A stretch of 64,000 nt of DNA. It comes from Prostheceraeus crozeri. Taxonomy: Eukaryota; Platyhelminthes; Polycladida; Euryleptidae. Below the pieces are notes generated by a model. It was not told where the DNA came from and did not search any database. It saw only the letters and a list, made by a program, of their open reading frames with translations. The stretch's first letter is position 1. Every line of letters begins with the position of its first letter. This document shows, piece by piece, positions 1-11,103 of the stretch. The stretch is from assembly GCA_907163375.1 (NCBI GenBank), contig CAJQUW010001722.1, positions 62,001 to 126,000 on the forward strand, written 5' to 3'. The position numbers were made by a program, and so were the translations under genes.

Positions 1-113
1 GAAAACTAATTTGATGATTGTGTAGCAAGCCTCTAAAGGCCACACCGTTATCCAAAAAACCCGTTCAACGGATCCAGGATGACCAGCATAGATAGAACCT
101 GAATTTGAAGTCG

Positions 114-212
114 TAGCCGGAGCCGAGCCGGAGCCGGAGCCTTTCACATCAGTGTCGTGGAGCCGGAGCCGGAGCCGGAGCCGATGAGATAACGCATCGG
201 CTCCACAGCCCT
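114..212. repeat. GGAGCC hexamer tandem repeat
   Basis: Two runs of ggagcc/gagccg units separated by a short spacer, ending in ggctccacagccctgg. It is a GC-rich island in AT-rich DNA. Confidence 0.85.
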
Positions 213-2087
213 GGTTCAACTTCAACGTCATCCAACTCCGCATAGTTTGTTCTCTAGAGAACAAAAAAATCAGAAAAAATGCAAAATATTGACTTTGCTG
301 ATTGCATATGTGATTGAAATTTCGAATGTTTATTTAATCACTTGAAATAGGCCTATATAGAACGCTCTCATTTTCTGCTTTCTGTCGAGTAGCCTGCCCT
401 TCTCTTCTCATCAGTTCTCATAATGTCACAAATTCTGACCCTGCTCATGAGCCGAAAAATCACCTGCTCAAAGAATAAGATGACATTTTAATGAAGCATT
501 CTGACACTTCTTTACTAGATTTAAGTCATATCGCACAATGAGCGACCAGTTTTTATGCGAATTTTCAAGGGAATGGAAAAATCAGTATCAGGAAGCAACA
601 GCTGTGTGTTTTCCATTGTAGACGCAACAATATCTGAAAAGTAAAAAATGAATATTTCATTCTCGAGTTTCGAGCATGGTACATCTACATCTGTAAACAA
701 ATGTCGTTATCTACAAAACCATTCCTACAACGATAATTGAAAAGCACGACGATTTATGAAAACTGAAGCCTTTCAAAACAAAGTCTGCTTGAATGGTGAT
801 TTTCGCTGTAGAGTCAAAAATTTGCTCACCAATATTTGAAAAATGAAAGTTTTGCATACGTGTAAACATATTGATTAATGAATAATAATAAAAACTAAAC
901 CGAGCACTCTTTGGAGTTTGGACCCACACATTTTTCATAATTTAATAATTGAAATACAGCAAGGGTGTTTATCTCTGAATTTCACAATGGAGCTAAAAAA
1001 TATATACACATGACATAGCATAAGAAATATCTAATTAAATCCTGATGCTGGTGACGTTATTCATCCAACAACTTAATCGATTATGGTGATCCGCAAAAAG
1101 TCTCGGCATAAAATCGTGAGTGAGTGTAGAAATGCAAGAAAGATAATTTCTGAAACCGGAAAACTCAATCGATTTTCAAGCATAGATTTCGTATTGAAGT
1201 CGTGATTTAATTGAGCTATAACATGCGCCATATGGAACCTCATGTTCAATGGATAAATTGATATGTAATTTAATTGGCGAGTGGTCAGAAGTGGTCAGAT
1301 GTGGTCAGCAAGTTCAACAAAATAAAACTAAAACTGGAGCCTTTCTTTGACGCTGTATTTGATTCAATGATGAACTATCACTCAACTTTTTCATGATGCA
1401 TGGATTTTAAGATTCATTGAATGAGTAAAAAGATGCAATAAGAATTACTTTTTGCGTAAAATTGTTGCCAAAACATGACATGGTTTTTCATTGACGAGGA
1501 AGTTCAATTTCAATTGACTTTATAATATACAAAATGTTAATTTCAGTATTTAAACTAAGCAAATCATTTATGTTGTGTCTGGTTAGTTATGGTCAGCAGA
1601 CATAAAATTACGGTATGTATAGTTTTGGGTACAAAAGTTTGAGAACCGGTACCGCATGAAAATCCTCACGACTACAGAAGATACGTGCAAGACAATTTAT
1701 TAAAATGCTCATTTTCCCATGTTCTTATGAGGATTGAATTAGTGTCTGTTAGAGAATATTCCTGAACTGATTAACGACGAGCACGTTTATGTCTACATAC
1801 TTATTAGCATACAATACTTGAATACTACACAAGAACGTGTATTATATTTTATCATGCATTTGAAATGTGACATTTCACAAGCACTAATAATTATGGCTCA
1901 CTATATATGCTTATTTAGAATGCACGTCATACAATATGCATGTTTAATTATTTCAAAGCACAACAAAGCTGAAAGTTGCGAAGTTCCGGGAGCGGAAGAA
2001 ATGCAAAGTTAAACAAATGCCATAACAGAAAATCCTTGGAGTTAGTTCATTCAAAGTTCAGGACGTAGCACAAATACAGTCAATGTT
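213..2087. other. Non-coding stretch
   Basis: AT-rich intergenic or intronic DNA. Short open frames have no coding character, and I see no repeat or element. Confidence 0.6.
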
Positions 2088-2770
2088 CACGTGTGTGAAG
2101 TTAGCCGTACCAATATCCGTACCACATCGAAAATCGCGTGTGCCACTCTCGAAAACAGCATTTACACATAATTTTAGAGTGTGCCAGCTTGTGCCACCAG
2201 TAATTTATCAAAATAGTGCAGCAGTTTGCGAGAAATCGTCCATCAAAACTTCTAGGTGGTGCGGATGTGAAGTTAGCCGTACCAATTTACAGAAAACATC
2301 TTAAATCGCATCTTTATGAATTTTCAACCACATGAACGTCTAAAATAACACGTCTAAAGCATGTGCCACCCACTACTTTGTCAAAATTCACAATAGTTAC
2401 TGAGAAAATGGAAAAAATGACCTCAAAGTGGTAAGGATGTGAAGTTAGCCGGACCACTTGTGAAAATCGCGTGTGCCACTCGAATGAACCCACCCAATAC
2501 ACTTATTGGGAGTGTGCCAGCTTGTGCCACCCCTCAGACAGCCCCAACTCTGCGTAGAATCCGCACAAATGCGGATTTTCCGCCGCAGCCACGCCCACAG
2601 CCCATCCGTACCACTTGTGAAAATCGCGTGTGCCACTCGAATGAACCCACCCAATACACTTATTGGGAGTGTGCCAGCTTGTGCCACCCCTCAGACAGCC
2701 CCAACTCTGCGGAGGAATCCGCACAAATGCGGATTTTCCTCCACAGCCACGCCCACAGCCCATCCGTACA
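2088..2770 (+). repeat. Satellite-like tandem block, left copy of an inverted pair
   Basis: Tandem units. The phrase gtgaagttagccg starts at 2095, 2267 and 2439, an exact 172-bp period. A further unit shortened by 15 bp follows at period 157 (tgaaaatcgc at 2461 and 2618). Units share cgcgtgtgccactcg and gtgtgccagcttgtgccac. The last units hold a small palindrome aatccgcacaaatgcggatt. The copy at 9318-10044 is inverted and nearly identical. Open frames within are by-products of the repeat. Confidence 0.9.
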
Positions 2771-2936
2771 TGTTGCTAGGCGTGAATTGAGGAGGAATGG
2801 ATTGAGGAAGGAATTCTAGTTGGCATTACCTCGAAATGATCTCGAGAGGAAAAAAGTTCCTGCTGAATTCATGCGCCCCCTCTTACCTGCCGCAATTGGC
2901 ACATGTATCCACATGTGGGTGTAGGCCTGCAGTGCC

Positions 2937-3037
2937 AAATGCCTGTGGTTAATATGAGCATGCTCTATCACCTATGAAACTTACCTGACACATGCCAACT
3001 ACCATCACTATGACATGCAGGCCTATGCGCATGAATA
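2937..3037 (+). repeat. 98-bp direct repeat, copy 1
   Basis: From aatgcctgtggttaatatg to gcctatgcgcatga. Copy 2 at 3265-3362 differs at only a few bases. The spacing is 328 bp. Confidence 0.85.
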
Positions 3038-3264
3038 ATTGTATGTGCATGTAATTTGCATAACTTAGTTCCGTGACTGTCACAGTTTTTAAGGACATAT
3101 TTAGACCTCTTCTGTGTCTTCCCTCCATGGAGTCCTAGCGCTTATCCATCACTTACAATACAACTCATTACTAAAATTTATGTTCAACTGCAATTGTGGC
3201 CTATAACCATGCCTCCTTTGTAGCATATTTCTACTGTCCTAATCTGTTGTCAAGCATTACTAAC

Positions 3265-3362
3265 AATGCCTGTGGTTAATATGAGCATGCTCTATCACCT
3301 CTGAAAACTTACCTGATACATGCCAACTGCCATCACTATGACATGCAGGCCTATGCGCATGA
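3265..3362 (+). repeat. 98-bp direct repeat, copy 2
   Basis: Second copy of the sequence at 2937-3037. The two probably come from a local duplication of about 330 bp whose spacer has diverged. Confidence 0.85.
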
Positions 3363-4889
3363 AATATACAAGTCATAATTCTGAAACTTTAACTCTTTCT
3401 TAAGACACGACCCAACACCAAACCCTAGGCAAACTTATACTCGTTTTGATCCTCTATTCACCTACAATCCAGATCCGAAGCCCTCATCCCTGGAAACTAG
3501 CCCGTTCGCCAAACCTTACCCTAACCCTAACGCTAGCCGACTGCATATTCAAACACAAATTTAACTGTTATTGGATTTCCGCTTCCCATGCCTTGCCCAT
3601 TCGCCTACGACCTTCCATACACTTAACAAATTATAACAGCAGGTCATTAACTTCACATTTTATTCATATAGAAATTCACAGCACTGAAAAGTTTCAGAAA
3701 CAGACTGGTTTTCACATGAAAGATACAATTTGTCCAACTTTACCAAAGCATACATGTATGTCAACAAAGTCGTGACACTGTCCCAGTCTACGTACCACTA
3801 TCATACACAGGAATATCACAATTCATCAAAAATGCCACATCATGCTGAAACTCGTTCTGCGCAACGAGTTACACTAATTTCCACTATATTGAAGACTTCA
3901 GGACACTGAAGTGAAGCAGAAGAGAACTGCACTTCATTTTCCAGCTCATCAATCCACAGTCTTCTGCTCATTGAACAGCTTTGAAATTTGATTCATTGTA
4001 CTGACCAACACCAAGACACATCGTTGACGGTTTCTGAAAATCCTTTGGGTTAGCGTAGACGACCTGTTGAAGAAAAAAGGAATAATATTAACTGTCTACT
4101 TTCAACAGTAGAACAGTTAGGGACTGACTGTCACAGTCAGATCCACAAATCAAAATCGACATTGACTATGATATTCACGAGCAGAAGCAAGTTAACACGT
4201 CTAGCTAGATCACGTATTTTCTGCGAAATAAAATTGGGTCATCGTTGACTGTGTCCTTACATAGAAAATGAAAATGATCACGTTCCTGACCCATTGGCGC
4301 ATTCATGGTTGTAAATAGTTTTGTCTCAGATTCCTGCTCCCTACCAGGCTACTGTGGCGCGGTTATTCCGACGCAAAAATTCGTCTGAATAGTAATTTTA
4401 TTGCTGATCCGTTATTCACAAGAATTTATGCGTGTGAATAACGATTTCCTTGGTTTCTCACCAACGGTATGCTGACATTTGATCAAGAATTTATACATTC
4501 TCATACGATGATGAAAATCATCCCAGCAGCCATTTATAATACACATCCAGATACTTAAACAAATCAGTCAAACTACCCTGGATGAATTATAGAGCAAGGT
4601 TTCGATGTCTCCTTAGTCAATGAATACATGCAATCATGCAAACACGAAATAAATAAATATTATAATCAATTTATCATTCAATCCAATTAATCTTTTATAT
4701 TTCAGAGATGAAGCAAAAAATGTTGCGCAAGAATCTCCAACAGCGTCAATCGTCATCATGCAGTGATCGAACTAGATAATAAAATAAATAGCCTTATTCT
4801 AGACGTTTTATCTTTCGTTTTCAGCACGATGTAAATATATGGCACATTGTACATGCGTTGGCATTCTGAGTTCATTGTGGAGTTGCACT
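3363..4889. other. Non-coding stretch
   Basis: No gene or element recognised. It holds three telomere-like ccctaa-type units near 3520 and a few short open frames without coding character. Confidence 0.5.
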
Positions 4890-5165
4890 TCAACCATGCA
4901 CTTTAACGAGGAGGTTATGAACCATGAAGGACATATTGCAGACCAAAATAGATTTGACTTGGAGTGGAACAGGATGAAGACAGCTTGGATACACAGTGCT
5001 CAAAAAGAGTGTGGTCGCAGCAAAGGCTGGGCAGGCATAAGAGAGACCTGATGGTGGAATTCGGAAGTGGAAAGCGCTGACAAAGAAAAGAAGTTGCGCT
5101 TCAAGCAATGGCAGCAAAGCAAGTGTGCGGCAACTAAAGCTCTCTATAAAAATGTAAAGAGATAA
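4890..5165 (+). pseudogene. RTE-like LINE fragment, linker between endonuclease and reverse transcriptase
   Basis: The frame reads WNRMKTAWIHSAQKECGR, then GIRET-stop-WWNSEVESADKEKK and KQWQQSKCAATKALYKNVKR. This is the conserved linker of RTE-like retrotransposons, whose usual form is 'KETWWWN-x-EV-x-x-A-h-x-x-KK'. A TGA replaces the first Trp. It is a short, dead fragment with no flanking reverse transcriptase. Confidence 0.7.
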
Positions 5166-7293
5166 AATATCACCATCAAATGAGACCGATGAACTGCACT
5201 AAAATTATTATTGATGAAGTTGAAGATAGTTGATGCAAAAAACGTCAAACTGACATAGGGCCTATGCATCAAGCACTCAAATATGACTTATGCATATCAA
5301 ACATGCTCACTTATGTCCAATCTTTAATTGCGCATGTAAGTTTATAGCAACGATCACAATTGGCATAAAGCATCTGCACTTCTCTGGAATTTATTTTGTA
5401 ATATATAAGTTTTAAGGTCATTATCATTGTATATCATGTCATTTGCCTGAAATTGAAGGCGTTTTACATATAACTACTTAGCTACTAATGCTGTCATTCA
5501 TCATTTTTGTGGCTGTAACAATTTGCAATGCCTATCACGAGCGACGCAGTTCGTTCAGGAGAAGTGAAATTAATTTGAACATGTCCCGCACAAACTATAT
5601 TACAGATCAGGCCACATCGAGCCAAAATCCTCTGACAGTGCCCCATCGAAAAAATTGGCCTACACACATTTAAATTATATAAGCGAAAAATGGATCTTAA
5701 CATACAAAAGAATTACAATTTTGAACATGCATGTAGTCAGTCTTTTTATATCAAAATTGCCATACTTTTGCGAGAGGATTTTTTTCAAATGATCGTCGTA
5801 AATTGCTAGCAGGCTAGACGACCAATGATGTGACTTTGTATCGAAGCTGGCCTTTAGCATCATGAATACTTTTAAAAAAAGTTTCCTGAAAAACATGCAA
5901 ACATATTAATAAGACAGCCAGATGTTTATATTATAGCATCTGAATGAAATCAGATTGCTCTACTGGTACTGAAGTAATTAAACTCTAAGTGATAAGTTGC
6001 ACATAAAATTCAACTTTCCAAAATTTGCGGAAGTGCTTTCGAATTGTTCCTCATCTTCATTTTTCGCCACTACTGTACCGCGCAACCGCGAAAAAAATTT
6101 AAAAACTGATAGCACGAATCGTCAAACTCGATCACATGCGCATAGAATTCCTGTGATACAGCAAATAAGAGCTTCATCTGCAATATTTCAATTTTAAACT
6201 ACTAAATATTGGAAAATCATTCCCTTAATAGTTACTTATTTCCTGAAAAATTATCAGTGAATTTACTTCATAGCCTCATATGGCACCGCTTTCAGAGCTG
6301 TGTCGGCTAGTGATAATCCAAGCGACAGCAACAAGCGACTTGCACTGAATCCTTACTTGTCTTTCGCAATTGAACAATGACTAATTCAATTTCCAGTCGC
6401 CCAGTGATAGACTTAGCATAGGCTAACGGATTATTCACTTCGACCACAATTCGACGAACCCGAGTCATTGAGTGGGTCACCGTATGGTGCCTTTGAACCA
6501 GTTTCATCACTGATATACACACCATCATGCTATAATTTTTTACTTTGTCACCAATTTCCCTAGACATTCCAAATGTAAAGAATGATTTTAGAAGTGTTTA
6601 ATATAATCGCAGCTCCATCGCTGAAATTCATCCCAGGAGATATTATTTCAAAAGAGAACCGAAGCCTCTTGTATTGACGAACCTAAGCTTCGAGGATTGC
6701 TGCAATCATCATGCCTGATTGTTCGAATCTGTCTTAGTAGCCATGTATCTGAGGGTTGTTTCGAGGCACAAGTCGAATTTCTCTGGTCGATCCGGCTTGC
6801 GAAGTTGTCGTGGAGATGTTCTTAGAATCTAATGATATAGTTGTCATGGTGGTAGAAATCGATCACAATATCTGATGCATGCAAAAAGAGTCTGACATGT
6901 GTATTGGATTTCCTAAAATTTGATGGGATCATGACAACTTGAACATTCTAAAGGTATTCATGACTTAGGTAAGTGCAAGCGATAGTTGCATTGGCATCCA
7001 CTGCCAACTCATCTATATGTAGTTCTACATCATTCATGTGCAATCAGAAGTCCGAGATCAATGTGTCTGGCTGAAGATTAGGCGGGCTGAGCCTTCCTAC
7101 TCCCCCATTCACACGCGTGCCTGTAGGATGCAAAGCAGGACCAAGAAAGGTGAAGCAAAACAAATAAACAAATCAAGACACACATTTATTTTATTGAGGG
7201 ATTTGGAGTCAGAAATTTCTGAGCAGCTAGACACGACAACAAAAATGGAAGATCGCTGCACCAGATAGCCGGTGTAATAGATGCGAGACCAAA
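5166..7293. other. Non-coding stretch
   Basis: AT-rich DNA. The open frame at 6307-6567 (minus) and others of 60-80 codons show no recognisable domain. Confidence 0.5.
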
Positions 7294-7384
7294 TATTTGC
7301 CGACTCAACCTGCAGTAGCCATAGCCATTCCACCAACATCTGCTTATTCATTGCTCATTATTCATCTGCTGTATATACACAGTG
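7294..7384 (+). repeat. 91-bp direct repeat flanking the mariner, left copy
   Basis: Runs from tatttgccgactcaacc to atatacacagtg. It directly abuts the truncated left inverted repeat of the mariner. The right copy is at 8646-8738, with about five differences. Confidence 0.9.
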
Positions 7385-8647
7385 TTCGCGGCCTGACATA
7401 GAAAGCTTAATAAAGCCAGGCCATTATGCACATGTGGATTGATACAATGGAATGTGCTGACGGCGCATGACGAGTGATCAGTCGATCCGGTGAACTGTTG
7501 GTAAACCACAGCTACTTAACTTCAGTTACTAACTTGTCAGTCAGTTAGTCAGATAAGTGTTGCGTAAGATGGATCACGTTTCAAATCGAGCTGTCATTCG
7601 TTATCTCGGCTTGAAAGGACTCACACCAAAGGAGATTCATGATGATATGGTTGAAGCACTTGGTGAGAAAGCTCCGTCCTACACCACAGTCAAGAAGTGG
7701 GCTTCAGAATTCAAGCAAGGAAGAGAGAGCTTGGAAGATGATCCCCGTTGTGGAAGACCAGTGACAGTGAGCACAGAAGATGTGATCGATCATGTTCATA
7801 AGATTATTCTTGATGATCGCCGTACAACCGAGCGAAAGATTGCCTTCGAACTGAAGATTTCACAAGAGCGTGTCCATAACATCATCCATCATGAACTTGG
7901 CATGAACAAAGTTTCCGCTCGATGGGTGCCACGACTGCTCACACCAGAGAACAAACGAGCCCGCTTTCTCATCTCAAGGGACAACCTGGCGCTGTTCGTA
8001 AGAGATCCTGACAATTTCATGGACCGGTTCATTACGATGGATGAGACTTGAGTTCACCACTATCAGCCAGAGTCGAAAGAACAATCGAAACAAGGGAAGC
8101 ACCCAGGATCACCAACTCCGCGGGAAAGGTCATGGCCTCCATTTTTTGGGATTCGAAGAGAGTTTTGTTGTTGGACTTCCTAGAGACTGGTCGGACAATT
8201 ACTGGCGAGTACTACGCTCATTTGTTGCAGCAGTTACGAGTGCAGATCAAGATCAAGCGGAGAGGGAAGCTCACGAAAGGCGTGCTCTTCCATCAAGACA
8301 ATGCGCCTGCTCACTACCGGCATGTCTGCCATCCAAGGTTGTGGGTTTGACATCATTTCCCATCCATTCTCCTGATCTGGCACCATCGGACTTTCATCTC
8401 TTCCCAAAAATGAAATTGGAGGTCATTGGTCAGCACTTCGCATCCAACAGTGACGTCATGGAGGCCGTTGAGGAGTATCTGGACTCCAAAGACTCACACT
8501 TCTATGAGCAAGGGATCCGCGCATTGCAGCACCGTTGGGCTAAGTGCGTTGATTGTAGGGGCGATTATGTGGAAAAATAAATATGTATCGTATGCGAAAT
8601 ATGCTTTTTTCTATATCGGACCGCGAACTTTTCAATCACCCCTCGTA
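7385..8647 (+). mobile_element. Mariner transposon, left end truncated
   Basis: The right inverted repeat at 8613-8647 ends in cacccctcgta. The matching left repeat has lost about its first 20 bp, keeping only ttcgcggcctgacatag at 7385-7401. The body holds one mariner transposase reading frame with several lesions. Known autonomous mariners are about 1.3 kb, as here. Confidence 0.92.
7557..8580 (+). pseudogene. Mariner (DD34D) transposase, inactivated
   Basis: Cut-and-paste transposase. The N-terminal helix-turn-helix region (residues about 1-120: VSNRAVIRYLGLKGLTPKEI, WASEFKQGRESLEDDPRCGRP) and the WVPRLLTPENK linker are intact. The first catalytic Asp is in MDET; the conserved Trp that follows is a TGA stop at about 8049. 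Downstream, frameshifts separate ITGEYYAHLL, then FHQDNAPAH (second Asp) and SPDLAPSDFHLFPKMK (third Asp). It needs at least one stop and two frame changes to read through, so it is dead. Confidence 0.93.
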
Positions 8648-8738
8648 TTTGCCGACTGAACCTATGCAGTAGCCATAGCCATTCCACCAACATCTGCTTA
8701 TTCATTGCTCATTATTCATCTGCTGTATATACACAGTG
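8646..8738 (+). repeat. 91-bp direct repeat flanking the mariner, right copy
   Basis: Starts at the TA that ends the right mariner inverted repeat. It is far too long for a normal 2-bp TA target duplication. Confidence 0.9.
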
Positions 8739-9317
8739 CCCTACACATAGCATTCTCTTCTCTTCTTTAGTAATCTATATAGGGTTGTTCCTAACTAAGC
8801 CAAGCAATCATAAGCTCCGTCCATCAGTCTGCAAGCCGATTCCACTGATCTAACTTCCTGCAATAAGACTGAACATTCATTGCAATGAAATAAAAGCTAC
8901 TTACTTTCCCTGCTGCCTTGAAACATGCCGTGTGCGTAGATATATCGGCTGATAGCTTCGTTAATAGCGGCAGAATACAAATTTCCAAGTCCAGCTGGTA
9001 CATTCAGAAATGCGTGCAGTGTCTAAACAAAATCTAACATAAATTTAGAAGGAATTTGTGACAAACATCCTTGCACAAAATACATCAATATGTAGTTTCC
9101 GACATTGTCTCAGCATTTTCTGTAAAAGCGTTGATATTTCCTTATAAACAATTCTCTATCCAATGATACCAAGTTCGTTGTGTGTTTTTGCAGGATAAAA
9201 ACAATATAATGATCACGTGAATGAAATATGTCCAATTTTGAATTACTGATATTTAAATACAACTACTACACTTTCTTGTAAAACCATTGACATTTCTAAT
9301 GGATTCAGAATTTCTGG
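8739..9317. other. Non-coding stretch except the exon-like block
   Basis: Apart from the block at 8905-9022, nothing is recognised. Confidence 0.5.
8905..9022 (-). other. Exon-like block, possible downstream exon, unproven
   Basis: A 118-nt open block with a TTTGTTTAG acceptor and a GTAAGT donor, encoding TLHAFLNVPAGLGNLYSAAI then NEAISRYIYAHGMFQGSRE in phase 0. It lies in the right place for the C-terminal exon of the polymerase, but the motif C exon ends in phase 1. In that phase this block hits a stop after 20 codons. It also lacks the expected VPL-x-V-x-x-x-x-G-x-x-W ending. It may be a chance block or need an unseen exon in between. Confidence 0.2.
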
Positions 9318-10044
9318 TATTGGGTGGGTTGATTCGAGTGGCACATGCGATTTTCACAAGTGGTACGGATGGGCTGTGGGCGTGGCTGTGGAGGAAAATC
9401 CGCATTTGTGCGGATTCCTCCGCAGAGTTGGGGATGTCTGAGTGGTGGCACAAGCTGGCACACTCCCAATAAGTGTATTGGGTGGGTTCATTCGAGTGGC
9501 ACACGCGATTTTCACAAGTGGTACGGATGGGCTGTGGGCGTGGCTGCGGCGGAAAATCCGCATTTGTGCGGATTCTACGCAGAGTTGGGGCTGTCTGAGG
9601 GGTGGCACAAGCTGGCACACTCCCAATAAGTGTATTGGGTGGGTTCATTCGAGTGGCACACGCGATTTTCACAAGTGGTCCGGCTAACTTCACATCCGTA
9701 CCACTTTGAGGTCATTTTTTCCATTTTCTCAGTAACTATTGTGAATTTTGACAAAGTAGTGGGTGGCACATGCTTTAGACGTGTTATTTTAGACATTCAT
9801 GTGGTTGAAAATTCATAAAGATGCGATTTAAGATGTTTTCTGTAAATTGGCACGGCTAACTTCACATCCGCACCACCTAGAAGTTTTGATGGACGATTTC
9901 TCGCAAACTGCTGCACTATTTTGAAAAATTACTGGTGGCACAAGCTGGCACACTCTAAAATTATGTGTAAATGCTGTTTTCGAGAGTGGCACACGCGATT
10001 TTCGATGTGGTACGGATATTGGTACGGCTAACTTCACACACGTG
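9318..10044 (-). repeat. Satellite-like tandem block, right copy of an inverted pair
   Basis: Reverse complement of 2088-2770, with only scattered single-base differences over the shared part. It extends about 50 bp further into the next tandem unit at its inner end. The outer ends of both copies begin at the same cacgtgtgtgaag. Confidence 0.9.
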
Positions 10045-10127
10045 TCAATTATAAATTAGGTTTCTTGAACGTCGACTATATATTTCTATTGAAAATGCTT
10101 GTGACGAGATTTATACATCAAGTTAAA

Positions 10128-10310
10128 CAAATTACAGAATAAAAATAATTTTCTTTCGCTACTGCTGCAGTAATACGATGCCGCAATTCTGTTGGAGCTC
10201 TTACAAATGGAGGCAGGTAGACCTCATCTTTCTCATTGTCCCCAAAAGAAAGAAGCACAGATTGTAAACGATCCCAGTGGCTATTACGCAATAATACGTC
10301 AGCAGGTCCG
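10128..10310 (-). pseudogene. Transposase C-terminal scrap (Tc3/mariner-like)
   Basis: The frame reads WDRLQSVLLSFGDNEKDEVY then LPPFVRAPTELRHRITAAVA and KENYF. The core resembles the tail of many insect-type Tc3/mariner transposases (K-x-x-VY-x-PP-hh-x-x-x-LR-x-RI-x-x-AV). No catalytic residues are present in this piece. It could be a different protein; no other match is recognised. Confidence 0.45.
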
Positions 10311-11035
10311 TGGTAACCGAGGCATTACTGAGGTAGCTCGTCATTAAAAGTAAATGAACTTCACCAAGTCAGTGCCGTGGCGCATCATCCTATTGAAAAT
10401 GAAGTAGCATAAAACAGTTTGAAGGTGAAGCATCTCCAGATGCATAGTGCTAGTGATCAGGTCTTTCTCGAGGAAATGAAGTGGCACTCCGAAAGTATGA
10501 TGTTGTATGGCATAATCCGGACCATCGATTTTTGTTAAACCACTCACCTATCTCTGTTGGTATTTATTTATCTCTTTTGGGCTTTTTCTATAAATGAATG
10601 AAAATTAATTAACATCAATCATACAATGTTAGGAATAGACAAAATTGATATAGCTGCATGATTCAATACGATAAAAACAATTTAGAATTTAGGCAATTAA
10701 TCAACATTAGAGTAATAATTGACTCATTGTAATGATGATTGAGAATTCCATTTTCAAAATCGAATGTCACGAGGGTTGAAAGACACTTCAGAATTAATTT
10801 ACTTAATTTGTATGTAGATCGCTAATAGAGCACTATTTGCTTACAATCACATTTGATAAGTCCAAATTAAAAGGTTACTCTTCCAAGTAATTTTCTAGTT
10901 GTGCAACACATCATGAAACGGTGTGTTCTCAAAACTGTTTTGCTGGGGAGCAGAAGTCATATAGAGTGCACCTTCATGAAAGTAAATCGGTATAGGGCCT
11001 ACCATAATAAAACACGTGTGACATAACTAAAATAC
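10311..11035. other. Non-coding stretch next to the motif C exon
   Basis: AT-rich DNA. The expected C-terminal polymerase exon was looked for here and not seen. Confidence 0.5.
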
Positions 11036-11103
11036 CTGAAAAGTCCTTTAGCCAATCAGAGTGGATTTCCCAGATAATTTCATCGTGCAGCTGCATGATC
11101 ATC
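11036..11103 (-). CDS. POLN: POLN exon, palm motif C
   Basis: A 68-nt exon (phase 2 to 1), TTTCTGTTTGTAG acceptor, CAG/GTATTT donor. It encodes KMIMQLHDEIIWEIHSDWLK then DFSG. HDE is motif C with the second catalytic acidic pair (family consensus QIHDELLFEV). The intron before it is 10.3 kb and contains the Tc1, Crypton and Penelope cluster. Confidence 0.93.

Noticed and set aside
2439-2819. Open frames of 80-146 codons in both satellite-like blocks
   Set aside because: They exist on both strands and in several frames because the repeat lacks stops. The 172/157-bp period is not a multiple of three and no domain is present.
3515-3540. Telomere-like ccctaaccctaac run
   Set aside because: Only two to three units; too short to be a telomeric tract.
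4000-4075. Acceptor-like TTTTTTCTTCAACAG followed by open sequence on the minus strand, as the polymerase 3' exon
   Set aside because: In the required phase it meets a stop within five codons, and the other frames lack the VPL...G-x-x-W tail.
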